A DNA stretch of 64,000 nucleotides, from NCBI RefSeq assembly GCF_016772275.1, contig NZ_CP065425.1, positions 2,510,653 to 2,574,652 on the forward strand, in the 5' to 3' direction. The translations under genes and the position numbers were made by a program. The DNA comes from Heyndrickxia vini. Its GTDB lineage: Bacteria; Bacillota; Bacilli; Bacillales; Bacillaceae_C. Position 1 is the first letter of the stretch, and each line of letters starts with the position of its first letter. The notes beneath the pieces are model-generated. The model saw only the letters and a list, made by a program, of their open reading frames with translations, had not been told where the DNA came from and did no database searches. This document shows positions 19,215 to 28,063 of this stretch, in pieces.

Positions 19215-21247
19215 GATAGATTCACCACCCCAACACTTTGTACTTCAACATTTGCCTCCAATTCATTATAAGAAAGAATCGGAACTCGTGGAAAATACCG
19301 TTCCGTCATTTGACGAACATACATCCTTACAGCAGGGGAACATAATATAATTGGTGATTGACCGATTACTGACAATTGTTCAACCTGTCCAGCTATTGCT
19401 TCTAAAATGCTTTGTGAATCATTTGGATCTATTGATAAGTAATTACCATGTTCTGTTTGTTGCACCCCATCAGCAATCATTTTCTCAATTTTTCCTGAAA
19501 CAGTAATAACCTTTAAATTATTCCCGTCCTCAATATATTGATTCGTAATTTGTCTAGCTAAGCTTTGTCGCACATATTCCGTTAATAAATCAGTATCAGA
19601 GGACATTTTACCGAAATCGGCTAAAGTTTCAAAGATGATTGTTAAATTTCGAATTGATACATTTTCTTTAAGAAGTTTAGCCAAAACTTTTTGTATATCA
19701 CCAACAGAAAGTGGATTTGGAGTAACTTCTTCAACTAAAATCGGATAGGTCTCTTTTATATGATCGATTAGTTGTTTCGTTTCTTGTCTACCTAATAATT
19801 CATAAGCATTTGCTCGTAAAAGCTCCGTAATATGCGTAGATACAACTGAAGGAGGATCCACAACTGTAAAACCTAAAATCTCTGCTTCTTCTTTCGTATC
19901 TTCGGTTATCCATTTAGCGGGTAAGCCGAAAGATGGTTCAATCGTATCAATTCCTTCAATTGAATCTTCCCCAATACCAGGGCTCATGGCCAAATAATGA
20001 TCGAGCAGTAATTCTCCTCGTCCCATTTCACTTCCCTTTATTTTTAGGACATATTCATTGGGCTGTAATTGAATATTGTCACGGATTCTCACGACTGGAA
20101 TAACAATTCCCAATTCTAAAGCCAATTGACGTCTAATCATGACGACTCGATCAAGTAAATCTCCACCTTGATTTGCATCCGCAAGCGGAATGAGGCCATA
20201 ACCAAATTCAAATTCAATTGGGTCAATATTTAATAGATTAATAACACTTTCAGGACTTTTTAGTTCCTCAGATTGTATTTCTTCTTCCATTTCAAGAATA
20301 TTATCATCTGATATCTTTGGTACCTTCGAAAGTCTAAATCCACCGAGCGCAATAGCTGCTGAGATAGGAATCGTTACTAAGTCATTAATTGGAGTAGCAA
20401 TACCTAGTAAAAAAATCGTACCTGCTGCAACATATAACATTTTCGGAAAAGCAAGAAGCTGTGTTATGATATCTTGCCCTAAATTCCCATCAGATGCTGC
20501 ACGCGTAACAACAATTCCTGTAGCTGTCGATATTAGTAGAGCAGGTACTTGACTTACAATACCATCTCCGACAGTAAGTAGTGAATATCTTGTAGCCGCT
20601 TCTGCAATAGGTAAACCTTGCTGGGTCATTCCGATAATAATCCCAAAAATTAAATTGATAAGTACAATGATAATACCAGCAATGGCATCACCTTTTACGA
20701 ATTTACTCGCACCATCCATAGCACCGTAAAAATCCGATTCCCTACTTACTTTCTCCCTACGTTCCCGTGCTTCTTGTTCTGAAATCATACCGGCATTTAA
20801 GTCAGCATCAATACTCATTTGTTTCCCTGGCATTGCATCAAGAGTGAAACGTGCCGCTACCTCTGAAACCCTTTCAGATCCTTTTGTAATAACAACAAAT
20901 TGGATAATAATTAAGATGAGAAAGACAACAAGTCCAACGATGACATTCCCGCCAACAACGAACGTTCCAAATGTTTCTACTACACCACCTGCTTCACCTT
21001 TAGAAAGGATTGATCTTGTTGTAGATACGTTTAAGCCCAGACGAAACAAAGTCAAAAGTAATAAAAGTGATGGAAAAACAGAAAACTGTAAAGGCTCGGT
21101 CATATTCATTGATGTTAATAAAACTAATAATGCTAAAGAAATATTGATAATGATAAGAAAGCTTAATAGTCCTGGTGGAAATGGTATGATCAACATCGCC
21201 ACTATTAAAATGACACTTAATATAACAGACAAATCTCTTGTTGACAC
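19211..21247 (-). CDS. flhA: Flagellar type III export gate protein FlhA
   Basis: Export gate component that uses proton motive force. 678 residues, the same as B. subtilis. Eight hydrophobic helices in residues 1-310, including the FHIPEP signature region NVSTTRSILSKGEAGGVVETFG and the cytosolic loop MPGKQMSIDADLNAGMIS; then a soluble C-terminal domain (about 330-678) that docks chaperone-substrate complexes. Lies 27 bases after flhB. Confidence 0.97.
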   Translation of the reverse strand: MSTRDLSVILSVILIVAMLIIPFPPGLLSFLIIINISLALLVLLTSMNMTEPLQFSVFPSLLLLLTLFRLGLNVSTTRSILSKGEAGGVVETFGTFVVGGNVIVGLVVFLILIIIQFVVITKGSERVSEVAARFTLDAMPGKQMSIDADLNAGMISEQEARERREKVSRESDFYGAMDGASKFVKGDAIAGIIIVLINLIFGIIIGMTQQGLPIAEAATRYSLLTVGDGIVSQVPALLISTATGIVVTRAASDGNLGQDIITQLLAFPKMLYVAAGTIFLLGIATPINDLVTIPISAAIALGGFRLSKVPKISDDNILEMEEEIQSEELKSPESVINLLNIDPIEFEFGYGLIPLADANQGGDLLDRVVMIRRQLALELGIVIPVVRIRDNIQLQPNEYVLKIKGSEMGRGELLLDHYLAMSPGIGEDSIEGIDTIEPSFGLPAKWITEDTKEEAEILGFTVVDPPSVVSTHITELLRANAYELLGRQETKQLIDHIKETYPILVEEVTPNPLSVGDIQKVLAKLLKENVSIRNLTIIFETLADFGKMSSDTDLLTEYVRQSLARQITNQYIEDGNNLKVITVSGKIEKMIADGVQQTEHGNYLSIDPNDSQSILEAIAGQVEQLSVIGQSPIILCSPAVRMYVRQMTERYFPRVPILSYNELEANVEVQSVGVVNLS

Positions 21248-21274
21248 ACTCTTTCTCTCCTAACTAATGAAAAC

Positions 21275-22357
21275 CTAAATTTTATTTTTGATTCGATAAA
21301 CATATGCAAGTATTTCAGCTACGACTTTAAAAAATTCTTCCGGAATGGCATCACCAATTTCAGTCTGATCATATAAAGCCCTTGCCAATGGTCGGTTTTC
21401 AACCATAATGATTTCATGTTCTTTCCCGATTTTTTTAATTTTTTCAGCAACAAAATCCACGCCTTTGGCAATCACATATGGTGCATCTTGCTTGTCTTCA
21501 TCATATTTTAAGCAAATCGCAAAATGGGTTGGGTTTGTTATTATGACATCCGCTTTTGGTACTTCTTGCATCATCCTTCGCATCGCCATTTCCCTTTGCC
21601 TTTGCTTTATTTTCGATTTAATTAATGGGTCACCTTCACTATTTTTGTATTCATCTTTTATATCTTGTTTTGACATTCGGATATTTTTTTCAAAATCAAA
21701 TTTTTGATATAAAAAATCAAAAACGGCCAAAAATAAAAGGGCAATGGATGCGGCTAAACCCATTTGTAATGCTAAGTTGATAATTATCTTAACGGCATCC
21801 CCAACAGATTTATATGATAATCCTAATACTTCATCAATCCGAGTCCATAGAACGATAAATGTAACCACACCGACAAATAAAATTTTCAGTATAGACTTAA
21901 GCAATTCAACGATTGCCCTCATTGAGAAGATTCGTTTAAAACCTTTAATTGGATCAAGCTTTTCTAATTTAGGTGTTATACTTTCCGGTGAAAATAATAA
22001 TCCAATTTGTGCAAAATTAGAAACGATTGCTGCTATAAAAGCTACAAGTAGAATCGGACCTAATATAATGGCCGTTTCCTTTAAAACTTCAACAACAAGC
22101 ACACGAAAATTATTTTCAGTTAAATCTGCTAACAATACATGTTGAAAAGAAGAACGGAAAAAATTTAAAATATGATTTCCAATAAATGATGAACCAAATA
22201 ACAAAAATAAAAATACTGCCAAAAGTCCTACCGCTGTATTAATGTCTTGACTTTTAGCCGTTTGTCCCTTTTTCTTAGCATCCTGTCGTTTTTTTGGGGT
22301 TGCTTTTTCTGTTTTTTCACCGGAAAAAAATTGTAAGTCAAGCGAAATCAATTTCAT
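21275..22357 (-). CDS. flhB: Flagellar export switch protein FlhB
   Basis: Controls the switch from rod/hook to filament substrates. 360 residues. The N-terminus carries the basic EKTEKATPKKRQDAKKKGQ motif, followed by four membrane helices (about 40-215), and a cytosolic domain with the self-cleavage site NPTH at residues 275-278. The downstream part matches the separate small protein YlqH encoded at 49.1 kb. The start abuts the fliR stop with no gap. Confidence 0.97.
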   Translation of the reverse strand: MKLISLDLQFFSGEKTEKATPKKRQDAKKKGQTAKSQDINTAVGLLAVFLFLLFGSSFIGNHILNFFRSSFQHVLLADLTENNFRVLVVEVLKETAIILGPILLVAFIAAIVSNFAQIGLLFSPESITPKLEKLDPIKGFKRIFSMRAIVELLKSILKILFVGVVTFIVLWTRIDEVLGLSYKSVGDAVKIIINLALQMGLAASIALLFLAVFDFLYQKFDFEKNIRMSKQDIKDEYKNSEGDPLIKSKIKQRQREMAMRRMMQEVPKADVIITNPTHFAICLKYDEDKQDAPYVIAKGVDFVAEKIKKIGKEHEIIMVENRPLARALYDQTEIGDAIPEEFFKVVAEILAYVYRIKNKI

Positions 22358-23134
22358 TTATGTTCCACCTACTAATTTCATGACATCTCTCATCGCATAA
22401 AACATAGATGCAAATAATTGCTGGCATACCGAAAAAATAACGCCCATCACGATAACTAAAACGATAAAACTTACAGCTATCTTTACCGGGAAACCTACTA
22501 CAAATATGTTGAGTTGTGGCACGGTTCTAGCAACTATCCCTAATGCAACGTCAACTAAAAAGATGGTCGCTACGACAGGAATCGACATTTGGAAAGCAAT
22601 AACAAACATCTTACTAAATGTTTTCATTATAAAGTCGACCACACTTGCATCTCCGAACGAGAATAATACTTTATCAATAGGGATAAATTGATAACTGTAA
22701 AAAATTCCGTCTAAGATAATATGATGACCGTTTACCGAAAGTAACAATAATAAAGCAAAACTATATAAATATTGACCCATTAATGGACTTTGAGTTCCTG
22801 TTTGCGGATCAATGACGTTGGCAATCGCAAACCCCATTTGAAAATCAATAAATCCTCCGGCAATTTGAATGGCTGATAATATCAAGTACGCGATAAATCC
22901 AATAAAAAGCCCGACCATTGCCTCTTTAATAATAAGAAGAATATATTTCCCATCTATTTCAAATCCATGAACATCCATCGTATAATACATTAACCATGCT
23001 AGAAAGAATGCGAATCCAATCCGATAGACTGCTGGAATTGTTCGGTATGAAAAAAAGGGCATTGTTACAAAAAAGGCTGATATCCTGACAAAAATCAGTA
23101 AAAAGACCGTAAAAGATGGAATAAGTTGATCCAT
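22358..23134 (-). CDS. fliR: Flagellar export protein FliR
   Basis: Core of the FliPQR export gate. 258 residues, about six membrane helices, with the typical SAIQIAGGFIDFQMGFAIAN segment near 85-105 and DPQTGTQSPL after it. Ends with VVGFPVKIAVSFIVL and a C-terminal helix. Four bases after fliQ and directly joined to flhB. Confidence 0.96.
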   Translation of the reverse strand: MDQLIPSFTVFLLIFVRISAFFVTMPFFSYRTIPAVYRIGFAFFLAWLMYYTMDVHGFEIDGKYILLIIKEAMVGLFIGFIAYLILSAIQIAGGFIDFQMGFAIANVIDPQTGTQSPLMGQYLYSFALLLLLSVNGHHIILDGIFYSYQFIPIDKVLFSFGDASVVDFIMKTFSKMFVIAFQMSIPVVATIFLVDVALGIVARTVPQLNIFVVGFPVKIAVSFIVLVIVMGVIFSVCQQLFASMFYAMRDVMKLVGGT

Positions 23135-23138
23135 TCTA

Positions 23139-23408
23139 TTAACCTACATATCTCGTTAAATTTGAGAAAATATCTGTTGCATAGGAAAGTAAATGACTTA
23201 ACATCCACGGACCAAAAATAACAAGTCCAATTAATACCGCCACAATTTTCGGGATAAATGCGAGCGTTTGTTCTTGAATTTGTGTTGTTGCTTGAAATAT
23301 ACTAACAATTAATCCAATGATTAACGCAACTAACAAAAGTGGCCCAGCAACAATTAAAGTAACATATATCCCCTTCTCAGCAATGGATATGACCATATCC
23401 GAATTCAT
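23139..23408 (-). CDS. fliQ: Flagellar export protein FliQ
   Basis: Small two-helix subunit of the FliPQR gate. 89 residues from ATG 23408; AGGTGA lies 6 bases ahead. A TTG two codons upstream would put the Shine-Dalgarno next to the start codon, so I reject it. Contains the highly conserved LIVSIFQATTQIQEQTLAFI between the two helices, and IFGPWML in the second helix. Confidence 0.96.
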   Translation of the reverse strand: MNSDMVISIAEKGIYVTLIVAGPLLLVALIIGLIVSIFQATTQIQEQTLAFIPKIVAVLIGLVIFGPWMLSHLLSYATDIFSNLTRYVG

Positions 23409-23424
23409 TTTCAATCACCTATCT

Positions 23425-24090
23425 TTAAAAGCTTTGTAATAACGATTTAACTACAAGATACCATCCATCGACTAAAACAAATAACAGTATTTTAAACGGC
23501 AGAGAAATCATCACAGGGGGTAACATCATCATCCCCATGGACATTAAAATACTTGCTACAACCATATCGATTACTAGGAAAGGAATAAAAATCATAAAAC
23601 CAATTTGAAATGCAGTCTTAATTTCACTTAATGCAAACGCCGGAACTAAAGCTGTAATCGGAATATCTTCAACTTTTTTTGGTTGTTCTGCATGTGAATA
23701 GTCAAGGAAAAGCTCTAAATCTTTTTGTCTCGTGTATTTACTCATAAACTCTTTAAACGGAACGGATGCTTTATCATAAGCCTGTTCTAAAGTGATCTTA
23801 TCATTAAATAAAGGTGTTAATGCTTGTTTATTTACCTCGCTAAATGTGGGTGCCATAATAAAAAATGTAAGAAATAATGACAAGCCTACAATCACTTGAT
23901 TTGGCGGCATTTGCTGAGTCGCTAATGATGTTCGAACAAAGGATAATACAATCACAATCCTAGTAAACGAAGTCATTAAAATCAAAATACTAGGAGCCAA
24001 AGATAATACTGTTAACAAAAGAAGGAGCTTTACCGCTGCTGAAACATTGTCAGGTGAACTATTATTAAAAAACTGCATAAAATCATTCAT
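23425..24090 (-). CDS. fliP: Flagellar export protein FliP
   Basis: Gate subunit of the flagellar export apparatus. 221 residues with four membrane helices. Family signature LILMTSFTRIVIVLSFVRTSL near 36-56 and PNQVIVGLSLFLTFFIM follow; the C-terminal signature IDMVVASILMSMGMMMLPP is intact. No clear signal peptide, as in B. subtilis. Overlaps the fliO stop by 8 bases. Confidence 0.96.
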   Translation of the reverse strand: MNDFMQFFNNSSPDNVSAAVKLLLLLTVLSLAPSILILMTSFTRIVIVLSFVRTSLATQQMPPNQVIVGLSLFLTFFIMAPTFSEVNKQALTPLFNDKITLEQAYDKASVPFKEFMSKYTRQKDLELFLDYSHAEQPKKVEDIPITALVPAFALSEIKTAFQIGFMIFIPFLVIDMVVASILMSMGMMMLPPVMISLPFKILLFVLVDGWYLVVKSLLQSF

Positions 24091-24769
24091 CTGTTTCTTG
24101 CTCCTTCACGTCTAACTTGTTCATCGTTTTTCTTCTTTCTCTATTCATCGTTTCCAATTGATTTTTTAATATATGTTGAAAAGAAGAGGTTTTGGAAGAA
24201 TTATTATCCGACTTTTTCTGTTTGTATTTATTCGTTAATTTTGTAATCATATCTCTCGGTTCAAGGGACTGTTCAACTTGATCCTCGTAATATTGGATAA
24301 ACTCTTCAACTTCTTTTTGATTTTCAATTTCCTTAAGTAAATGGATATCTTCTCCGACACCCAAAATCAGTATTCTATTTCCAGCTTTAACAATTTGTAA
24401 GGATCGGTTTCCTCCTAAAGGAGTTCCGCCAAAATTTTGTATTAATCGATTCTGTTGGTAGGATCGACTTTTTTTATTAATAAATTTTAGTAAAAAGTAT
24501 AATAAGGCAATAACAAACAGTAATGCAAAAACCATTTTGACGCCATCCCAAACAGTGATGATGGAATTATTTGTTTTTGCAGTCGTATCCGCATTTTTTG
24601 TATTATTTTCAGCTTCTTTTTTTGTATCGTTCTTTGATTCATTTGAATGTTGCTTAAACCAGTCTTCAACATTCCCATTATTGGTCTCTGCATGGGCGAT
24701 AATATGATGCCCATACAGAGGTGTAATGAGTAAAATGAGTGTCAATAGTTTTAATAATGCTTTTCGCAC
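24083..24769 (-). CDS. fliO: Flagellar export scaffold FliO (FliZ in B. subtilis)
   Basis: Helps assemble the FliP ring. 228 residues: N-terminal signal peptide (hydrophobic residues 5-25, likely cut after Ala-His-Ala), a short external Asn/Lys-rich part, a membrane helix near 73-93, and a cytoplasmic domain with SLQIVKAGNRILILGVGEDI, typical of FliO. The C-terminal tail is very basic. Family sequence identity is low, but domain order and position before fliP make it clear. Confidence 0.92.
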   Translation of the reverse strand: MRKALLKLLTLILLITPLYGHHIIAHAETNNGNVEDWFKQHSNESKNDTKKEAENNTKNADTTAKTNNSIITVWDGVKMVFALLFVIALLYFLLKFINKKSRSYQQNRLIQNFGGTPLGGNRSLQIVKAGNRILILGVGEDIHLLKEIENQKEVEEFIQYYEDQVEQSLEPRDMITKLTNKYKQKKSDNNSSKTSSFQHILKNQLETMNRERRKTMNKLDVKEQETDE

Positions 24770-24794
24770 GTTCCCTACACCCTCTTATTATCAA

Positions 24795-25157
24795 TTAAGC
24801 CAGTGTTTTTTGTATTGCCTCTATTACACGGTCGGCCTGGAAAGGTTTCACGATAAAATCTTTCGCACCAGCTTGAATAGCATCGATAACCATTGCCTGT
24901 TGCCCCATTGCTGAACACATAATTATTTTCGCACTTGGATCTATTCCTTTAATTTCTTTCAATGCTGTGATTCCATCCATTTCTGGCATCGTAATATCCA
25001 TCGTTACTAAATCCGGTTTTAATTCTTTATATTTTTCAACCGCTTGTGCTCCATCAGCTGCCTCGGCAACAACATCGAAGCCATTTTTTGTTAAAATATC
25101 TTTAATCATCATTCTCATGAATGCTGCATCATCTACTACTAGTATTCTATTTCCCAT
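24795..25157 (-). CDS. cheY: Chemotaxis response regulator CheY
   Basis: Single receiver domain, 120 residues; CheY-P binds the switch protein FliM. Phospho-acceptor Asp54 in VTMDITMP, acidic pair Asp9-Asp10, Ser/Thr-type residue in CSAMGQQ, and Lys in FIVKPFQ near 104. A good AGGAGGT-like site (GGAGGTTAATAAA) precedes the ATG. It lies between fliY and fliO in the operon. Confidence 0.97.
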   Translation of the reverse strand: MGNRILVVDDAAFMRMMIKDILTKNGFDVVAEAADGAQAVEKYKELKPDLVTMDITMPEMDGITALKEIKGIDPSAKIIMCSAMGQQAMVIDAIQAGAKDFIVKPFQADRVIEAIQKTLA

Positions 25158-25180
25158 TTTATTAACCTCCGATTTAAACC

Positions 25181-26359
25181 CTATAATTGTTTAATTCTTT
25201 CTCTTTGACTAACTATATCTGTAATTCTCACACCAAAGTTTTCATCAATAACGACTACTTCCCCTTGTGCAATCAGTTGCCTATTTACTAAAATATCGAC
25301 TGGTTCACCAGCAAGTTTGTCTAATTCAATGATAGACCCTGAGCCCAACTCTAGAATCTCTTTAACTGATCTTTTCGTTTTTCCTAGTTCCACACTTACT
25401 TGAAGTGGAATATCTAACAGCATATTTAAATTTCTAGTTTCAGGTGCAGCAAGCTGTTGATCATCAAAACTGGAAAAAACAGCTGGTTGAACATTTTGTT
25501 GTACGGCATTTCCACTGTTAGTGTTAGATGGTTGCTGTCTTACTGGTTGTGTTGCCTGTGGTTGTTCCGTTTGCATCATATTATATGAATCTACATTTGT
25601 ATGACTAGATACGTGATGGTCCATCATATCATGATCTTGCTGTGTATTTTGAGTTTCAATTGTTTCGTTTGCTTCGCTTGTATTAAACAGATCGTCTACT
25701 AATCTTCTTCCAAAATCTAATGGTAGGACTTGCATGATTGAAGAATCGATTAGCTCTCCAACCTTTAATCGGAAAGAAATTTTAATGATTAAATCTTGAT
25801 TTGGAATATTTTCAGTTCCTTCACCAGCATTTAAATTTAAAATATCGACTGTTGGCGGTGAAATGTCCACGCGTTTGTTGAATACGGTAGACATCGATGT
25901 AGCAGCTGAGCCCATCATTTGGTTCATAGCTTCTTGCACCGCACTTAGATGAATCTCGTCCATCGTATCAGAAGATTGTCCCGTTCCTCCGAGCATTAAA
26001 TCCGCAATCACAGAGGCATCAGATTGTTTGATGATCATCATATTGATTCCGGAAAAGCCTTCTGTATATTTCACTTGAATGGATATATACGGATGTGGAA
26101 ACTCATCTTTTAATTTTGATTTTTCAACAATTGTTACTGTGGGAGTAGTAATTTCCACCTTTTGTGATAATAGAGTAGATAATGCTGTAGCTGAACTGCC
26201 AAACGATATATTTCCTATCTCACCAAGAGCATCTCTTTCCATAGATGTTAAGTAATCATCCACATTTATTGTTTCTTTTTCTGTATTTTCCTCTCCATCA
26301 TCCGCTGTACCACGTAAGAGAGCATCAATTTCATCTTGTGAGAGCATGTTATTCATCAT
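25181..26359 (-). CDS. fliY: Flagellar switch protein FliY (FliN-type with CheC phosphatase domain)
   Basis: C-ring component that also dephosphorylates CheY-P. 392 residues. N-terminal CheY-P-binding peptide LSQDEIDALLRG (6-17); CheC-like phosphatase domain with LGEIGNISFGSSATALS and AVQEAMNQMMGSAATSMS; a Gln/Asn/Thr-rich linker at about 220-300; and a C-terminal FliN domain (NMLLDIPLQVSVELGKTKRS to the end). Overlaps fliM by 11 bases. Longer linker than in some relatives, otherwise standard. Confidence 0.96.
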   Translation of the reverse strand: MMNNMLSQDEIDALLRGTADDGEENTEKETINVDDYLTSMERDALGEIGNISFGSSATALSTLLSQKVEITTPTVTIVEKSKLKDEFPHPYISIQVKYTEGFSGINMMIIKQSDASVIADLMLGGTGQSSDTMDEIHLSAVQEAMNQMMGSAATSMSTVFNKRVDISPPTVDILNLNAGEGTENIPNQDLIIKISFRLKVGELIDSSIMQVLPLDFGRRLVDDLFNTSEANETIETQNTQQDHDMMDHHVSSHTNVDSYNMMQTEQPQATQPVRQQPSNTNSGNAVQQNVQPAVFSSFDDQQLAAPETRNLNMLLDIPLQVSVELGKTKRSVKEILELGSGSIIELDKLAGEPVDILVNRQLIAQGEVVVIDENFGVRITDIVSQRERIKQL

Positions 26360-27347
26360 CTTCTCCTCCTTTCACATCCTGTAATATTTGGACGGCCATT
26401 TTTTTGCCTCTTTTTCCTGTCTGTGCACTATATTTCGGAATTCCCTCCATTTTTACAATTACAGGGTCATTAATATTTTGATCCAATTGAATAACATCTC
26501 CTATATTTAAATTCAGAAAATCTTCAATTGTAATCTCAGTAGTTCCCAATTCAGCCACAAGTGGAATAACCGCTTGTTTAATATTTTTTTCAATTATCTC
26601 TGTTTCTTTAGGTTCTTTTTCTTTCAAGCTATTATTTTGCATCCAATAGTGGACTGATAGATTAGGAATAATTGGTTCCAACACGACATGTGGGATACAA
26701 AGATTAATCATTCCACTCGTTTCCCCAATTACAGTATTCATAGAAATAACGACAACTGTTTCATTTGGAGAAACCATTTGTAAAAATTGTGGGTTTACCT
26801 CAAAATCAACTAACATTGGCTCAATTTCAGTAATATTCGCCCATGCTTCAGTTAGATGTTCAAAGCCACGTTCAAATAAGTTCGACATAATTTTCTTTTC
26901 AATTTCAGTCAAATTATCAACCTTATTGACACTGGTCCCTTTTCCACCCATAACAAGGTCTAACATGGAGTATGCGATATTAGGATTGATTTCCATTATG
27001 ATTCTTCCATCTAATGGCGGTACATCAAAGGAAGTTAATATTGTCATTTTCGGTACTGAACGAACAAATTCTTCAAATGGAATCTGATCTGTTGATGCTA
27101 CCGATATTTGAACAAATGTCCGCAGTTGGGCTGAAAAATAAGTCGTTAATAATCTCGCAAAATTTTCATGTATTCTTGTTAAGCTTCTAATTTGATCTTT
27201 AGAAAAGCGCAAGGCCCTCTTAAAATCATATACTTTTACTTTCTTGGCTTCTTCCTCTTTTTTAATATCCTCAGCATTCATTTCCCCCGTTGACAAGGCA
27301 CTTAACAGGGCATCAATTTCGCTTTGTGATAATACTTCACCTGACAT
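26349..27347 (-). CDS. fliM: Flagellar motor switch protein FliM
   Basis: C-ring protein that binds CheY-P and FliG. 332 residues from the second of two adjacent ATGs, since GGGAGG is 8 bases ahead of it (first ATG at 27350 is possible). N-terminal peptide VLSQSEIDALLSAL binds CheY-P; the middle domain holds the GGxG-type motif VMGGKG near 133; the C-terminal SpoA-like domain begins near residue 255 (PVVAELGTTEI region). Located between fliL and fliY. Confidence 0.96.
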   Translation of the reverse strand: MSGEVLSQSEIDALLSALSTGEMNAEDIKKEEEAKKVKVYDFKRALRFSKDQIRSLTRIHENFARLLTTYFSAQLRTFVQISVASTDQIPFEEFVRSVPKMTILTSFDVPPLDGRIIMEINPNIAYSMLDLVMGGKGTSVNKVDNLTEIEKKIMSNLFERGFEHLTEAWANITEIEPMLVDFEVNPQFLQMVSPNETVVVISMNTVIGETSGMINLCIPHVVLEPIIPNLSVHYWMQNNSLKEKEPKETEIIEKNIKQAVIPLVAELGTTEITIEDFLNLNIGDVIQLDQNINDPVIVKMEGIPKYSAQTGKRGKKMAVQILQDVKGGEDDE

Positions 27348-27379
27348 CATTTACACCTCCCTTATTGGTTATTGGTTAT

Positions 27380-27808
27380 TCATTGTATTACATAGGAGGT
27401 TATATATATTTTTACGACATTACCATTTTGTAAATAGTGATCAATTTTAGTTTTTAACGTATTTGTTAAATTTTCTTTGCCTTTTCTTCCTTTTAAATCA
27501 TCAGAAGATACTTCGGAAAGTTCTTCAATAACGGAATCCTTCACTTGGAAATCACGTTTTTCTAACTCTTCTTTTGCTTTTTTATTATTTGTCTCTATTT
27601 TTAAGGCAATTTTAATAAAATGATTATCTTTTAAATTTGTCGTAATCTCAGGTACATCTAAAGAATTTTCTACAACTTCTTCAATAGTAGGCTCGGCAGT
27701 TTCTTTTTTTGTATCCATTTTATTAATAATTATAATTGCAATTGCACCGACTAATAATATTCCTAAAATAATCGTAATACTTGTGGCAACCATTTTATTC
27801 TTCATCAT
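27380..27808 (-). CDS. fliL: Flagellar basal body-associated protein FliL
   Basis: Single-pass membrane protein next to the stator that supports motor function. 142 residues: helix at about 8-28, then an extracytoplasmic domain ending in [20 protein letters not shown], a segment typical of FliL. Overlaps the end of swrD by 14 bases, in keeping with the shared role of SwrD and FliL in motor power. Confidence 0.93.
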   Translation of the reverse strand: MMKNKMVATSITIILGILLVGAIAIIIINKMDTKKETAEPTIEEVVENSLDVPEITTNLKDNHFIKIALKIETNNKKAKEELEKRDFQVKDSVIEELSEVSSDDLKGRKGKENLTNTLKTKIDHYLQNGNVVKIYITSYVIQ

Positions 27809-28016
27809 CTATCACCTCCTGATTTAACGTACCGATAATATTAATGGAACGGTAGAACTGATAGATTTTTTCTTGAATTTGCTCCACCGTTTCTAAAACG
27901 ACGTATTTATGTCCATTTAATAATGTAATGGTCGTATCAGGAAAAGCTTCAATTGTTTCAATATAAAGGGCATTTAACATAAAACGTTGGCCTTTTAATT
28001 TTGTTACGCTAATCAT
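27795..28016 (-). CDS. swrD: FlbD-family motor power protein SwrD (YlzI)
   Basis: 73 residues, FlbD family. SwrD in B. subtilis raises flagellar motor power and is needed for swarming. Sequence [22 protein letters not shown], then [20 protein letters not shown], fits the family start to end. No Shine-Dalgarno lies within 20 bases of the ATG; the only one, GGGAGGAA, is just after the flgE stop and is separated from the ATG by an 11-bp hairpin (see that entry). Overlaps fliL. Confidence 0.9.
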   Translation of the reverse strand: MISVTKLKGQRFMLNALYIETIEAFPDTTITLLNGHKYVVLETVEQIQEKIYQFYRSINIIGTLNQEVIDDEE

Positions 28017-28024
28017 ATTTTTAT

Positions 28025-28052
28025 CGGGACTAAGTCAAGAAACTTAGTCCCG
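28025..28052 (-). promoter_or_regulatory. Perfect hairpin between flgE and swrD, separating SD from start codon
   Basis: 11-bp perfect stem CGGGACTAAGT / ACTTAGTCCCG with a 6-base loop. On the minus strand the order is flgE stop, GGGAGGAA (28053-28060), hairpin, ATAAAAAT, ATG of swrD. There is no T-run after the stem, so it is not a standard terminator. When folded it would bring the Shine-Dalgarno to about 10 bases from the ATG. Confidence 0.75.
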
Positions 28053-28063
28053 TTCCTCCCTAA

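Noticed and set aside
28025-28052. Hairpin after flgE as an intrinsic terminator
   Set aside because: No T-run follows, and the operon clearly continues with swrD and fliL.
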